From contig CADCVH010000069.1 in assembly GCA_902806085.1 (NCBI GenBank), positions 1 to 64,000 of the forward strand: a DNA stretch of 64,000 bases, in the 5' to 3' direction. Origin of the DNA: an uncultured Rubrobacteraceae bacterium (GTDB lineage: Bacteria; Actinomycetota; Rubrobacteria; Rubrobacterales; Rubrobacteraceae). Shown piece by piece: positions 8,725 through 16,496 of the stretch (positions within the stretch are counted from its first letter, which is position 1; the number at the start of each line of letters is the position of its first letter). The notes beneath the pieces are model-generated. The model was not told where the DNA came from. It did not search any database and was given only the letters and a program-made list of their open reading frames with translations. The position numbers and the translations under genes are program-made.

Positions 8725-10351
8725 TATCCAGGCGGGTCTCTTCGAGGTCGAGGTCGCGCTCGATGCGGTGGAGGGCCTCGTCCGAGATCGTGCCCTCGTT
8801 CCTGAGGCGTACGAGGGCGTTGCGCTGGGCGAGCAGCAGCTCGCGGGAGAGGCGCTGGTAGGACTGGGAGCGCTCCTCGAAGCCGTCCTCGTCCACGCCC
8901 ATCTTGCGGGCGACGAAGCGGCTGCGGCGGTAGCCGAACATGCCGCGGACGCGTTCGGCGGTGTCCTCGCGGACCCATTCTTCCTCGGCCAGCTCCTCCA
9001 GGCGGGCCAGGGCCGCGTCGGCCGATTCGATGCGGGCGCGGACCTCCTCCCGCTCAACGGAGCCGTCGTCCTCCAGGCCTAAAGCCCGGATCAGGAACGG
9101 CAGGCTCAGCCCCTGGAGCACGAGGGTCGCCAGGATCACGGCGAACGTGAGGAAGAGGATCAGGTCGCGCTGCGGAAAGGCCGCCCCCGATTCCGTCTCG
9201 AACGGCAGGGCGAGGGCCGCGGCGAGCGAGATCACACCCCGCATCCCCGCCCACGAGATCACGGCCACGTTGCGCCACGGCGGGGCGGGGTCCTTCTCCC
9301 TGATGCTCCGGGACGCCATCCGCGGCAGGTACGTCGCCGGGAAGACCCACGCGACGCGAACCAGGATCACGGCCAGGCTCACCGCGGCGCCGTAGAGCAG
9401 GAGCTCGCCGGTCTCGTACTCGCTCAGGCCATCAAGAATTACCGGTAGCTGCAGCCCGATAAGGATAAAGGCCAGCCCGTTGAGCAGAAAGACGACCACG
9501 TTCCACACGGCCCCGCCCTCGAGGCGGGAGGTGGGGGACATGATCGTGGGGCTGAACCGGCCGACGTAGATCCCGGCGGCCACCGCGGCCAGCACCCCCG
9601 AGAAGAACGGCTCGCCCGCGAGCCCGAGCAGCTCGTGCCAGACGAGGTGGGGCGCCTCCTCCGCCGCCAGGTATGCGGCGAACGGCGCGAGCAACGAGAC
9701 GACGATCTCGACCGGCGTGTCGTTGAGCAGCGCGAAGGCCTTGACGACCACCCACCCAACCACCAGGCCGACCGCGATGCCCCCGACTGCCCCGACCACG
9801 AACTGCAGGCCCGCCCCCCAGATGGAGAAGGCGGCGGCCCCGGCGGCCACGCCGGCCGCGATCCTGTAGGCCACGATCCCCGTCGCGTCGTTGACGAGGC
9901 TCTCGCCTTCGAGCAGCGTGACGATCCGGCGCGGCACCCCCAGGCGCTGCGCGATGGCCGTCGCGGCTATGGCGTCGGTGGGGGAGACGATAGCCCCGAG
10001 CACGAACGCCGGAGCCCAATCCAGTCCCACCACGTAGTGGGCCACCGCCGCCACCCCCACCACCGTAAACAGCACCAGGCCGACGGCGAGTAGCCCGATG
10101 GGTCGCAGGTTCTGGCGGAAGTCCCGCCAGGAGGTGAAAAAGGCCGACGAGAACAGCAGCGGCGGCAGGAACAGGACGAAGACGACCTCGGGCTCGAGCT
10201 CGTACCGGGGCAGCACGCCTGGTGGCACCAACGCCAGCGCCAGACCGCTTACGACCAGGAGGATCGGGTACGGCACCCCGATCCTGTTGGCAATCGTCGC
10301 CAGCGCCGCCACCGCCGCCAGCAGGAGAAAGATGACCCCGATCTCAGCCAA
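8720..10351 (-). CDS. Na+/H+ antiporter, CPA1 (NhaP-like) family
   Basis: The 543-residue inner-membrane protein has 11-13 hydrophobic segments and a soluble C-terminal tail of about 130 residues with heptad-like charge. Family markers are VLFLPPLLFSSAF near residue 60, GAIVSPTDAIAATAI around 119, and EGESLVNDATGIV around 148, whose Asp155 is the expected ion-binding residue. WAGMRGVISLAAALALP follows near 390. It would exchange Na+ or K+ for H+ in pH and salt homeostasis. The TTG start follows GGAGG with a six-base gap. It lies 15 bp after the gene at 10367 and is probably co-transcribed. Confidence 0.9.
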   Translation of the reverse strand: MAEIGVIFLLLAAVAALATIANRIGVPYPILLVVSGLALALVPPGVLPRYELEPEVVFVLFLPPLLFSSAFFTSWRDFRQNLRPIGLLAVGLVLFTVVGVAAVAHYVVGLDWAPAFVLGAIVSPTDAIAATAIAQRLGVPRRIVTLLEGESLVNDATGIVAYRIAAGVAAGAAAFSIWGAGLQFVVGAVGGIAVGLVVGWVVVKAFALLNDTPVEIVVSLLAPFAAYLAAEEAPHLVWHELLGLAGEPFFSGVLAAVAAGIYVGRFSPTIMSPTSRLEGGAVWNVVVFLLNGLAFILIGLQLPVILDGLSEYETGELLLYGAAVSLAVILVRVAWVFPATYLPRMASRSIREKDPAPPWRNVAVISWAGMRGVISLAAALALPFETESGAAFPQRDLILFLTFAVILATLVLQGLSLPFLIRALGLEDDGSVEREEVRARIESADAALARLEELAEEEWVREDTAERVRGMFGYRRSRFVARKMGVDEDGFEERSQSYQRLSRELLLAQRNALVRLRNEGTISDEALHRIERDLDLEETRLDS

Positions 10352-10366
10352 GCAAAACCTCCGCCG

Positions 10367-10675
10367 TCAAGCGAACCTCTCCGCCACCAACTGCGTAACC
10401 TCCGCGTAGCCGTGCAACTCGGAGAGCAACGCCCGCATCCGCCCACCACCCATGTCCTCCCCCAAGCCTGCCAGGTCCGCCACCTCCAGCGTCACCACGT
10501 AGTCGTAGGGCGGACCCTCGTCGGAACCCAGCAGGCCCGCAACCCGGTGGTTGCGCCAGCCCGAGACGGAGGGCAACCCTTTAACCGCCGGGGCGTAGCT
10601 CTCCAGCACCCAGCGCTCGTAGTCCTCCGGCGCCACGCCCTGTTTCAGCCGAACCAGCACGATCATGGTTGGCAC
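10367..10675 (-). CDS. RedY/ABM-like small dimeric barrel protein
   Basis: This 102-residue protein has strand-helix-helix-strand features of the alpha/beta-barrel dimers. MIVLVRLKQGVAPEDYERWV leads to SYAPAVKGLPSVSGWRNHRV, then DYVVTLEVADLAGL and a C-terminal helix. The pattern resembles RedY/HapK-type proteins, whose role is unclear. GTG 10675 is taken as the start; ATG 10666 is possible. It is the promoter-proximal partner of the antiporter gene. Confidence 0.55.
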   Translation of the reverse strand: MPTMIVLVRLKQGVAPEDYERWVLESYAPAVKGLPSVSGWRNHRVAGLLGSDEGPPYDYVVTLEVADLAGLGEDMGGGRMRALLSELHGYAEVTQLVAERFA

Positions 10676-10699
10676 GACGGCGCCTTACCCGGGCTCCCT

Positions 10700-10953
10700 G
10701 ATGACCTCCTCCACGGAGCGGCGGGCTCCTCTACACGCGGGAGACCGGGACGGTTAGGGTCCGCGCCCGAGATCCCTTCGTCGCGGGCCATCTCGCCACG
10801 CTCCCGGTACCGGAGCCCCGGCTGGATGCGAAGCTCGCGCCCCTGATCGTCCGACGAATAGCCGCCCCGGCGTTGCTCCGCCGAGCTAACGCGCGCGTGG
10901 GCTACGGCCCGCACGTTCGCGCGTTTGTCGTTCCCCGCCACATCGCCAGTATA
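10700..10953 (-). pseudogene. large serine recombinase N-terminal relic
   Basis: The minus-strand frame contains VRAVAHARVSSAEQRRGGYS followed by SDDQGRELR, and later RDEGISGADPNRPGL. These match the start of large serine recombinases (patterns AYARVSS-EQ--GYSLD-Q and DEGVSG...RPGL). The segments between and after them do not fit, and the catalytic domain is not completed. The sequence differs from the resolvase relic at 4166, so two recombinase types have decayed here. Confidence 0.55.
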
Positions 10954-10983
10954 GCCGCGTGCTATTCGCTCCCGCACCTCCAC

Positions 10984-11248
10984 TTTCGGTTAGGGGTTGG
11001 GCGCAAACCCGACCCCACGCGGCCCCCTACTTGCGCCGCTTCGTGGACTTCTGGTCCTCCCTCTCGGCACGGGCCTCCGACCACCCAGAACCGCGGGTCT
11101 CTGTGCCGGTCCTGCTCGCGTGCGTAGCAGCCCCCGGTCGGATTCGTCACGCTGTTAAAAGTTCGGCCATCGGCGTCGCGGGCAGGGGCTCCTACTCTTC
11201 GCGGGGCTCTCCCTATCCTTGGGGGCTCGTACGTTGGACTGCGTGGGG
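10984..11248. other. gap between recombinase relic and tRNA-like fragment
   Basis: No intact gene is visible. The minus strand has a short basic tail-like frame ending near 11028 (reading AEREDQKSTKRRK before TAG) that could be the C-terminus of a lost gene. The composition is otherwise unremarkable. Confidence 0.3.
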
Positions 11249-11272
11249 GGCTCTGTAGCTCAGCCGGGAGAG
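11249..11272 (+). tRNA. tRNA 5'-half-like remnant (not a full tRNA)
   Basis: The string tgtagctcagccgggagagc (from 11253) is the T8-A9/D-arm sequence typical of bacterial tRNAs. It is preceded by a G-rich stretch that could be a 5' acceptor strand. Immediately after it the sequence becomes tatagaacccccc, and no anticodon arm, T arm or 3' acceptor follows. It is best read as a broken tRNA gene, possibly left by an integration or deletion event. Confidence 0.4.
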
Positions 11273-11757
11273 CTATAGAACCCCCCACCCCCGTGCTGTC
11301 CCTCCCGCTGCACCCGCGCCAGTGGATCGCGCTCGTGCAGCGGCACATCCTCCGACGACCAGTGCGGGGCGGGCGTTCCGGTGAGGTTGCCCGGTCCCCC
11401 GAACCAATGCCGCCACCGGGCTGCCACCACTTCGGGGAGGGAGTAGCCGAGGGGGAGCGGAAGACCGGCGCGACGAAGTGCATCCGACTGCCTGCGGTGG
11501 AGGTCTTCGAGCTCGGCGAAGTCGCGGTTCAGGGCTATCGCGTCCTCCTCGATCCTCTGCTCCAGCGTCCGCCTCTCTAGCGCCAGCCGGTCGGCCAGGG
11601 CCGCCGCTTCGTGGCGGCCACGTTTCTCCATGAGGGCCCGCTCCTCGTCCTCCCGCCGCGCGGCTAGCTCCCTCTCCAGCGCGACCAGGCGCCTCTCCCG
11701 CTCCGCCTCCCTCTCGGCGGCGATGCGGGCCTCGGCCTGCTTCCCCAGATCAGCCAC
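11260..11757 (-). CDS. coiled-coil hypothetical protein
   Basis: This 165-residue protein has no recognised family. Residues 1-95 are strongly charged and helical (for example AEREAERERRLVALERELAA), predicting a long coiled coil. The region after residue 105 is less charged (LPLPLGYSLPEVVAARWRHW). GTG 11757 is chosen because gagggg lies just upstream. The last codons run through the tRNA-like fragment on the other strand, so the C-terminus may have been replaced when that junction formed. Confidence 0.55.
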   Translation of the reverse strand: MADLGKQAEARIAAEREAERERRLVALERELAARREDEERALMEKRGRHEAAALADRLALERRTLEQRIEEDAIALNRDFAELEDLHRRQSDALRRAGLPLPLGYSLPEVVAARWRHWFGGPGNLTGTPAPHWSSEDVPLHERDPLARVQREGQHGGGGFYSSPG

Positions 11758-11918
11758 GGTGGTTCCCCTCGTCGATTTTCGCGCGTCGCCGGCCGCGAAA
11801 GACCCGCCCCTTGCCTCTGCCCCCAAAAACGTCGATCGATCCGGCGGACTCCTCCGGGCCCTCACCGGGGAGGTCGGACGTCCGCACGAGCACGGGGTCG
11901 CTCACCCGAACCACCCGC

Positions 11919-12266
11919 CTACCACTGCTCCGTGGGACGGTCCGACGGTTGCGGAACGCCCGCGACGGACCGCGCGTCGTCCTCCGGCCCCGGCCCTTCG
12001 CGGATCACCTGCAACCCGCGCGCGGTGATCCGGCGGGCGGAGGCCTCCGCCGCGTCGCGGGCGAACGGATCCGCCTCGACCCACCCCACGACTTCCATGT
12101 AGTCCACCAGCGCGGCGCGGCGCGGGCCGCCGGGCGCCGGGCCGCGCTCCCCGTACTCCGCCTGGAGGTACACCTGGATCGCCCCCTTCCCCCAGGTTAT
12201 CGCCTGCCGCTCGTAAGCCGCCCGCAACAGCTCCCTGGCTTCTTCCCTGAGCCTTATATTTCCCAC
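11919..12266 (-). CDS. small hypothetical, winged-helix-like
   Basis: The 115-residue soluble protein is not assigned to a family. It starts VGNIRLREEARELLRAAYER, passes WGKGAIQVYLQAEYG and VVGWVEADPFARDAAEASAR, and ends with RITARGLQVIREGP, a pattern seen at the ends of winged-helix wings. The GTG start at 12266 follows a perfect aggaggt with a six-base gap, which argues strongly that it is expressed. The acidic C-terminus looks disordered. Confidence 0.6.
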   Translation of the reverse strand: MGNIRLREEARELLRAAYERQAITWGKGAIQVYLQAEYGERGPAPGGPRRAALVDYMEVVGWVEADPFARDAAEASARRITARGLQVIREGPGPEDDARSVAGVPQPSDRPTEQW

Positions 12267-12781
12267 CTCGTAACCTCCTATGGCCGTCAAACACCCCCTC
12301 CGTCAAGGCTCCGCCTACCCCTCTAGGGCCCGGTCGCGCCCGCGGCGGCACCCCAGAGGCCTTCGAGCGCCGTCGGGCATACTAGAACACGAACGGCGCT
12401 ACCGCCCACAGTATCGCGCCCGCCAACACCGCGGGGCGCATCACGACGGCGCGGTGTAGGGGCGGCTACGAAAGACGGGCCCTTCACGCGGGCGAGCCCG
12501 GCGTCCCGGTGCAGGCCCACGGCCGCCCGGGGAGAAGGGCGGAGCAAGCGCTATCCCGGGTAGCCGCCTCCGTTTCCCCGTTACGGTACTCTGGGCTGGC
12601 CCGGTCGGCCCCGCGGTGGTCCGCCGCGCTCCTTCCGTGCGCCTGCCAGGAGACCGGCTGTTGGTGGTACATTTCATGGCCTGAATGTTACACACCCGGA
12701 GAGGAAACCGTCCTCACACTCAAGAGGTGGGGGAGGGGCATGAATAATATGCAGCATGTTGTGATGACCGGGTCTTCCCCG
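12267..12781. other. gap without a firm gene
   Basis: No convincing gene is seen. A 19-codon hydrophobic frame on the minus strand (MRPAVLAGAILWAVAPFVF, about 12385-12444) could encode a tiny membrane peptide but lacks a clear ribosome-binding site. A plus-strand frame from ATG 12740 has a good gggaggggc before it but no recognisable product. Neither is called. Confidence 0.35.
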
Positions 12782-12964
12782 TTACCGACCGCTCGCGGCG
12801 AAGCCGCGGTGCCAGAAGCCGCGGTGCCAGAAGCCGCCCCGCTCGTCGCACGCCGGGATGGTGGAAAGCGCGGCCCACCGCTTGGCGTCCGGGGCCTCCT
12901 TCGTACGGGCTTCTCGATGGGCGAGGAGTTTGGAGAGCAGGCCAGCAGAGGTAGGGCGGTTCAT
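12782..12964 (-). CDS. possible small protein, unrecognised
   Basis: This 60-residue frame starts MNRPTSAGLLSKLLAHREAR and continues with mixed polar composition. It then runs into a duplicated FWHRG encoded by the tandem repeat at 12801-12837. Codon third positions are GC-rich like real genes here. The purine-rich site is too far from the ATG to be convincing. It lies 54 bp after the UBP zinc-finger gene and could extend that operon. It is reported as tentative. Confidence 0.25.
   Translation of the reverse strand: MNRPTSAGLLSKLLAHREARTKEAPDAKRWAALSTIPACDERGGFWHRGFWHRGFAASGR
12801..12837. repeat. 15-bp tandem duplication
   Basis: The unit aagccgcggtgccag occurs at 12801-12815 and 12816-12830 and is followed by a partial copy. 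The period is a multiple of three. Confidence 0.8.
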
Positions 12965-13017
12965 AGCCCCGTCGCCCGCCTCCCCGCGACGCTCGCGGCA
13001 TAGGGGCGTCCCCCAGG

Positions 13018-13272
13018 CTAGACCAGCGCCTCGTCCACGTAGCAGTATCGCCAGTCCTCGCCGGGCTGGAAGGACTTAACGATGGGGTGATCCGTGGCGT
13101 GGTAGTGCTTGGTGGCGTGGCGGTTCTTGCTCGAGTCGCAACAGCCCACGTGTCCGCAGGAGAGGCACTCCCTGAGGTGTACCCACGTGTCTCCGGTCCT
13201 CAGGCAGTCTTCACAGCCCTGCGCCGAGGGGCTGACGTCCCGGATCTGGTCGAGATGCGTGCAGGCTTGCAT
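13018..13272 (-). CDS. UBP-type zinc finger protein
   Basis: The 84-residue protein is a single UBP zinc finger. Cysteines and histidines are arranged as CTHL (from residue 4), CEDC (20-23), CLSCGHVGCC (36-45) and HATKHYHATDHP (52-63), the order expected for the ZnF-UBP fold. In eukaryotes this fold binds the ubiquitin C-terminus; in actinobacteria the ligand is unknown. ATG 13272 begins the conserved domain directly. It lies 19 bp after the SnoaL-like gene in the MFS operon, so it may sense or accompany the exporter's substrate. Confidence 0.85.
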   Translation of the reverse strand: MQACTHLDQIRDVSPSAQGCEDCLRTGDTWVHLRECLSCGHVGCCDSSKNRHATKHYHATDHPIVKSFQPGEDWRYCYVDEALV

Positions 13273-13291
13273 GGCCCTCCTTCTGCTCGGT

Positions 13292-13684
13292 TTACTCTGG
13301 CCGTGCTCTGTCGGACTCGCTGAACCCCGCGCTCCGAAGAGCGTCTCCGAGGCCGTCGTGACGGAAGATCCCGGCCACCAGACCGTCTTCCACCGCAAAG
13401 ACCGTGGCGACGGTTGCCTCCCCGACCGTCTCGCCGGTCCGCGGGTCCCGCCACGTCGCCGCCTCTTCCACGACCACGGCCCGGCCGCGATGGAAAGACC
13501 GCAAGGGCTCCAGGCGGACGTTCGCACGCCCGACCCAGTCCTCGAGTACCTGCCGCCCGCGGGCCGTTCCCCGCGGCCCCCCGATCTCGACCTCGGGGTG
13601 CGAGAGGGCCGCGAGGCGTTCCGGGTCGCCGGCGTTCAGGGCCCCGTGCCACGCGAGGACGGCTTCCAACTCCGGGGCGCTCAC
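13292..13684 (-). CDS. SnoaL-like (NTF2-fold) protein
   Basis: The 130-residue protein opens ELEAVLAWHGALNAGDPERL and continues LAALSHPEVEIGGPRGTARG and REVLEDWVGRA-type text, the standard SnoaL-like cone fold. A late strand VFAVEDGLVAGIFRHDGL follows. Such proteins act as small isomerases, hydrolases or ligand binders, and no active site can be assigned. The GTG start overlaps the MFS stop by four bases (GTGA), showing translational coupling. Confidence 0.75.
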   Translation of the reverse strand: MSAPELEAVLAWHGALNAGDPERLAALSHPEVEIGGPRGTARGRQVLEDWVGRANVRLEPLRSFHRGRAVVVEEAATWRDPRTGETVGEATVATVFAVEDGLVAGIFRHDGLGDALRSAGFSESDRARPE

Positions 13685-15300
13685 GCGGGGGCGACCTCCG
13701 CGTCGGTTTGCCCGGCTTCCTGCGTTCGGGCGGCGCTCCCCTTGCCTTCGATGATGAACGCCGCCGCGAAGGCGCTCAGGAGCGCGAGGCCCGCCGCCAC
13801 GAACATCGCCACCCGGAAGCCGGCGACGAAGGATTGGGCGATGGCCGCGTCAACGGCCGCCGCGGTGCTGCCGGAGAGGCCTTCCGGCACCTCGGCGCCG
13901 CCGAGGTCCACCTTCCCGGCTTCGAGCTGCTGGACGGCCTGCGGCGGGAGGTCCAGGTTCGCGACGCGGGCGTCCAGGGTGGCGGAGAAGGCCGTGAAGA
14001 CGAAGATGCCCAAGACGGGGATGGCGAGCAGGCTCGCCGTGCGGGAGACGGCGTTGTTCACGCCCGAGGCCAGGCCCGAGTGGCGCCCGGTTACCGAGTT
14101 CATCGCCGTCGTGGTGAGGGGGGCTATGACGAGGGACATCCCGAGGCCCTGCACGCAGATGGCCGGGAAGAACGTGGTCCAGTAGGAGCCGTCCGTCCCC
14201 GGGAGGGCGAAGAGCAAGAAGCCGCAGGCGGCTATCGTCGGGCCGACGACGAGCGGCAGCTTCGCCCCGTAGCGCGTGACAAGCCCCCCGGCCCACCGGG
14301 ACATCAGGAACGTTATGACTATGAAAGGCAAGAAAGCGCTCCCCGCCGCCGTCGCCGAGTAGCCGTGGACCTGGATCAGGTTGAACGGCAAAAAGTACAG
14401 CGACCCCCCGAGCCCCGCGTACAACAGCAGCGTAAGCAGGTTCGCCCCGGTAAAGTTGCGGGTCCGAAACAGCGTGAGCGGCATCATGGGCTCGCGCGAG
14501 CGCCGCTCCACGAGGACGAAGCCGATCAGGGCCGCAACGCCGGCAGCGAGCGAGAGCAGCACCAGCGGGTCGGCGAAGCCGTTGCTCTGAGACTCGATCA
14601 GGCCGAACACCACCCCGCCAAGCCCCGCCGTGGCGAGCACCGCACCGGGGATGTCCAGCCGCCGCGCGTCGGGGTCGCGGCTCTCGGGCACGTGCCGCGC
14701 CACGATGAGCAGCACGATCACCGCGAGCGGCACGTTGATGAGGAAGGCCGCCCGCCACGAGACGTTCTCTACCAGGTAGCCGCCGAGGACGGGGCCGAGC
14801 GCCGCCGTGATCCCAGAGAACCCGGACCACGTCCCTATGGCCCGGCCGCGCCGCGCCTCGTCGAAGGAGGCGCTTATGATCGCCAGCGACCCGGGCACCA
14901 GCATCGCCCCGCCCACCCCCTGTATCGCCCGCGCGACGATGAGTTGTCCCGGCGTCACGGCGACACCGCATCCGACCGACGCTACGGCGAAGAGCACGAT
15001 GCCCAAAGAGTAGATCCGCTTGCGGCCGTAGTGGTCGCCCAGGGAGCCGCCGACCAGGATCAGGGCGGCCAGGAAGAGGGCGTAGGACTCCACGATCCAT
15101 TGCGCATCAACCGCGCTGGCGCCCAACCGCTCCTGGATCTGGGGCAGCGCCACGTTAACGACCGTCCCGTCGATAAACGCCATCGCAGACCCTATGATGG
15201 TCGCCGCCAGCACCCACGGCTCCGACGAAGACCCGCACGGCGAGCCGGTTCTCTTCGACCGGACGACCCCCTCGTCGCACGGTGGTTTAAGCGTCGCCAA
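13681..15300 (-). CDS. MFS multidrug exporter, DHA2 (EmrB/QacA) family
   Basis: This 539-residue membrane protein has about 14 hydrophobic segments. DHA2 markers include FIDGTVVNVALPQIQERL near residue 43, WIVESYALFLAALIL, and the loop 2-3 motif GGSLGDHYGRKRIY. The antiporter motif region is GVGGAMLVPGSLAI, with GPVLGGYLVE after it. It would expel drugs or toxic metabolites in exchange for protons. The TTG start 15300 follows ggaggaggg closely. It heads an operon with the SnoaL-like and UBP finger genes. No regulator adjoins it. Confidence 0.9.
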   Translation of the reverse strand: MATLKPPCDEGVVRSKRTGSPCGSSSEPWVLAATIIGSAMAFIDGTVVNVALPQIQERLGASAVDAQWIVESYALFLAALILVGGSLGDHYGRKRIYSLGIVLFAVASVGCGVAVTPGQLIVARAIQGVGGAMLVPGSLAIISASFDEARRGRAIGTWSGFSGITAALGPVLGGYLVENVSWRAAFLINVPLAVIVLLIVARHVPESRDPDARRLDIPGAVLATAGLGGVVFGLIESQSNGFADPLVLLSLAAGVAALIGFVLVERRSREPMMPLTLFRTRNFTGANLLTLLLYAGLGGSLYFLPFNLIQVHGYSATAAGSAFLPFIVITFLMSRWAGGLVTRYGAKLPLVVGPTIAACGFLLFALPGTDGSYWTTFFPAICVQGLGMSLVIAPLTTTAMNSVTGRHSGLASGVNNAVSRTASLLAIPVLGIFVFTAFSATLDARVANLDLPPQAVQQLEAGKVDLGGAEVPEGLSGSTAAAVDAAIAQSFVAGFRVAMFVAAGLALLSAFAAAFIIEGKGSAARTQEAGQTDAEVAPA

Positions 15301-15338
15301 GCTTTCCCTCCTCCCTTAAGTCACCGGGCCACATCACC

Positions 15339-15917
15339 CTAGAACGAAGACCCCGGCCGCGTCAAAAACTCCGCCTCCTCGGGCGTGGTCTCCCGGCCCA
15401 GGATGGCGTTCCTGTGGGGGAAGCGCCCGAACCTTTCCACTATCTCCCTGTGCCCGGCCGCGTACTCGACGACATCCGGCCCCCCGGGTTCGGCCGCCAG
15501 CCCCTCGAAGAGCTCCACCGAGCGGCGCTGGTCCTCGACGCCCTCCGCGTGCATGAACGGCATGTAGAGGAACATCCGCTGGAAAGCCGGCAGTTCCCGA
15601 TCCAGCGCCCGCTCGATGGCGTACTTCGCCGCGTCCAGGGCCTTCCCGTCGGTGGCGTGGGTCCTGGCGTCGCCGCGAAACATGTTGCGGGGGAACTGGT
15701 CCAGGCAGATCACGAGCGCCAGGCAGCCCTCAGGCTCCTCGCGCCAGGCGTCGAGACGGCCCTCGGCGGCCTCCTCGTAGAGGCCGCCGAAGCGGTCCGT
15801 TACCTCGCGGTCGAAGGCCTCGTCTTTCTGGAACCACTGGCTCCTGAATTCTCCGTATCCCGGCTCGCCTTCGCTGCCGAACCAGAAGTCCAGGACCTCG
15901 GAGGGGCTACTCGGCAC
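15339..15917 (-). CDS. DUF924 family protein
   Basis: The 192-residue soluble protein fits DUF924: VLDFWFGSEGEPGYGEFRSQ at the N-terminus, WFQKDEAFDREVTDRFGGLY, CLALVICLDQFPRNMFRGDA at about residues 65-84, and FLYMPFMHAE. HREIVERFGRFPHRNAILGR follows near the end. It is a helical bundle of unknown biochemical role. The GTG start lies inside the end of the DisA_N gene (11-bp overlap), so it is the last gene of the signalling operon. Confidence 0.88.
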   Translation of the reverse strand: MPSSPSEVLDFWFGSEGEPGYGEFRSQWFQKDEAFDREVTDRFGGLYEEAAEGRLDAWREEPEGCLALVICLDQFPRNMFRGDARTHATDGKALDAAKYAIERALDRELPAFQRMFLYMPFMHAEGVEDQRRSVELFEGLAAEPGGPDVVEYAAGHREIVERFGRFPHRNAILGRETTPEEAEFLTRPGSSF

Positions 15918-16494
15918 GCGAGATCACCGTAACCTCCTCCTGCCGGCGGGTGAGGGTCTGGCCTTCGAGGCGGCTGCGGTAGCCCTCGATCATCCACAGC
16001 TCCGGGACTATCTCGGAGACGAGCTCGCCGTCGTCGAACATCCTGACCATCGAGCTCTCGGAGACCACGACGGCGACGGCGTGCGTCTGCTGGGAGATGG
16101 AAGCCCCCGCCATGTGGCGGCTGCCGAGGCCCAGGGGGATGTTCAGGTTGTCTGAGGCGGCGTCTACGTAGCGGGCCGCCGAGAGCACGACCCCGGCGTT
16201 TGAGACCACGAAGGCGCCGTCGAGTTGGGCGAGTTCCTTTACCGTTTCGCGCACGTTCGGGTCTTCGATGTACTTGTCCTCGTCGGCGTGGCCCTGCAAG
16301 GGGTCCAGGATCATCGGCCTCGAGCGTCGCACGACCTCGCCCGAGTCACCGACGACGAAGAGCGTCCCGATCTTGCGCCCCTCCCGCCCCTCGCGCGCTA
16401 TCTCGACCGCGAGCGAGACAACCTGCTTTAGTACCCGCGCGTTTACCTCCAGCCTCTCCGAGCAGATCTCCTCGTACAGACTCGCCTTGGACAT
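15907..16494 (-). CDS. DisA_N-domain protein, probable diadenylate cyclase
   Basis: This 195-residue protein consists almost entirely of a DisA_N (DAC) domain, which makes c-di-AMP from two ATP. The catalytic DGA motif is at 92-94 (ELAQLDGAFVVSNAG). The second motif is GSRHMAGASISQQ at 125-137, with RHM where most cyclases have RHR. There is no membrane segment, unlike CdaA, and no DNA-binding part, unlike DisA. ATG 16494 follows ggagggtgatc. It is encoded directly after three kinases with cyclic-nucleotide-binding domains. Activity is plausible but unproven given the altered motif. Confidence 0.78.
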   Translation of the reverse strand: MSKASLYEEICSERLEVNARVLKQVVSLAVEIAREGREGRKIGTLFVVGDSGEVVRRSRPMILDPLQGHADEDKYIEDPNVRETVKELAQLDGAFVVSNAGVVLSAARYVDAASDNLNIPLGLGSRHMAGASISQQTHAVAVVVSESSMVRMFDDGELVSEIVPELWMIEGYRSRLEGQTLTRRQEEVTVISRAE

Positions 16495-16496
16495 GA

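Noticed and set aside
11249-11330. Complete tRNA gene
   Set aside because: Only the D-arm region matches. No anticodon stem, T arm or acceptor partner follows.
12740-13003. Plus-strand gene from ATG 12740 with a good ribosome-binding site
   Set aside because: The product is low-complexity and repeat-encoded (AVPEAAVPEAAP) with no family match. The opposite strand is at least as plausible.
13414-15342. Long plus-strand open frame of about 640 codons opposite the MFS exporter
   Set aside because: It is antisense to a well-supported membrane protein, is very rich in Arg, Gly and His, and has no family features. High GC content keeps such frames open.
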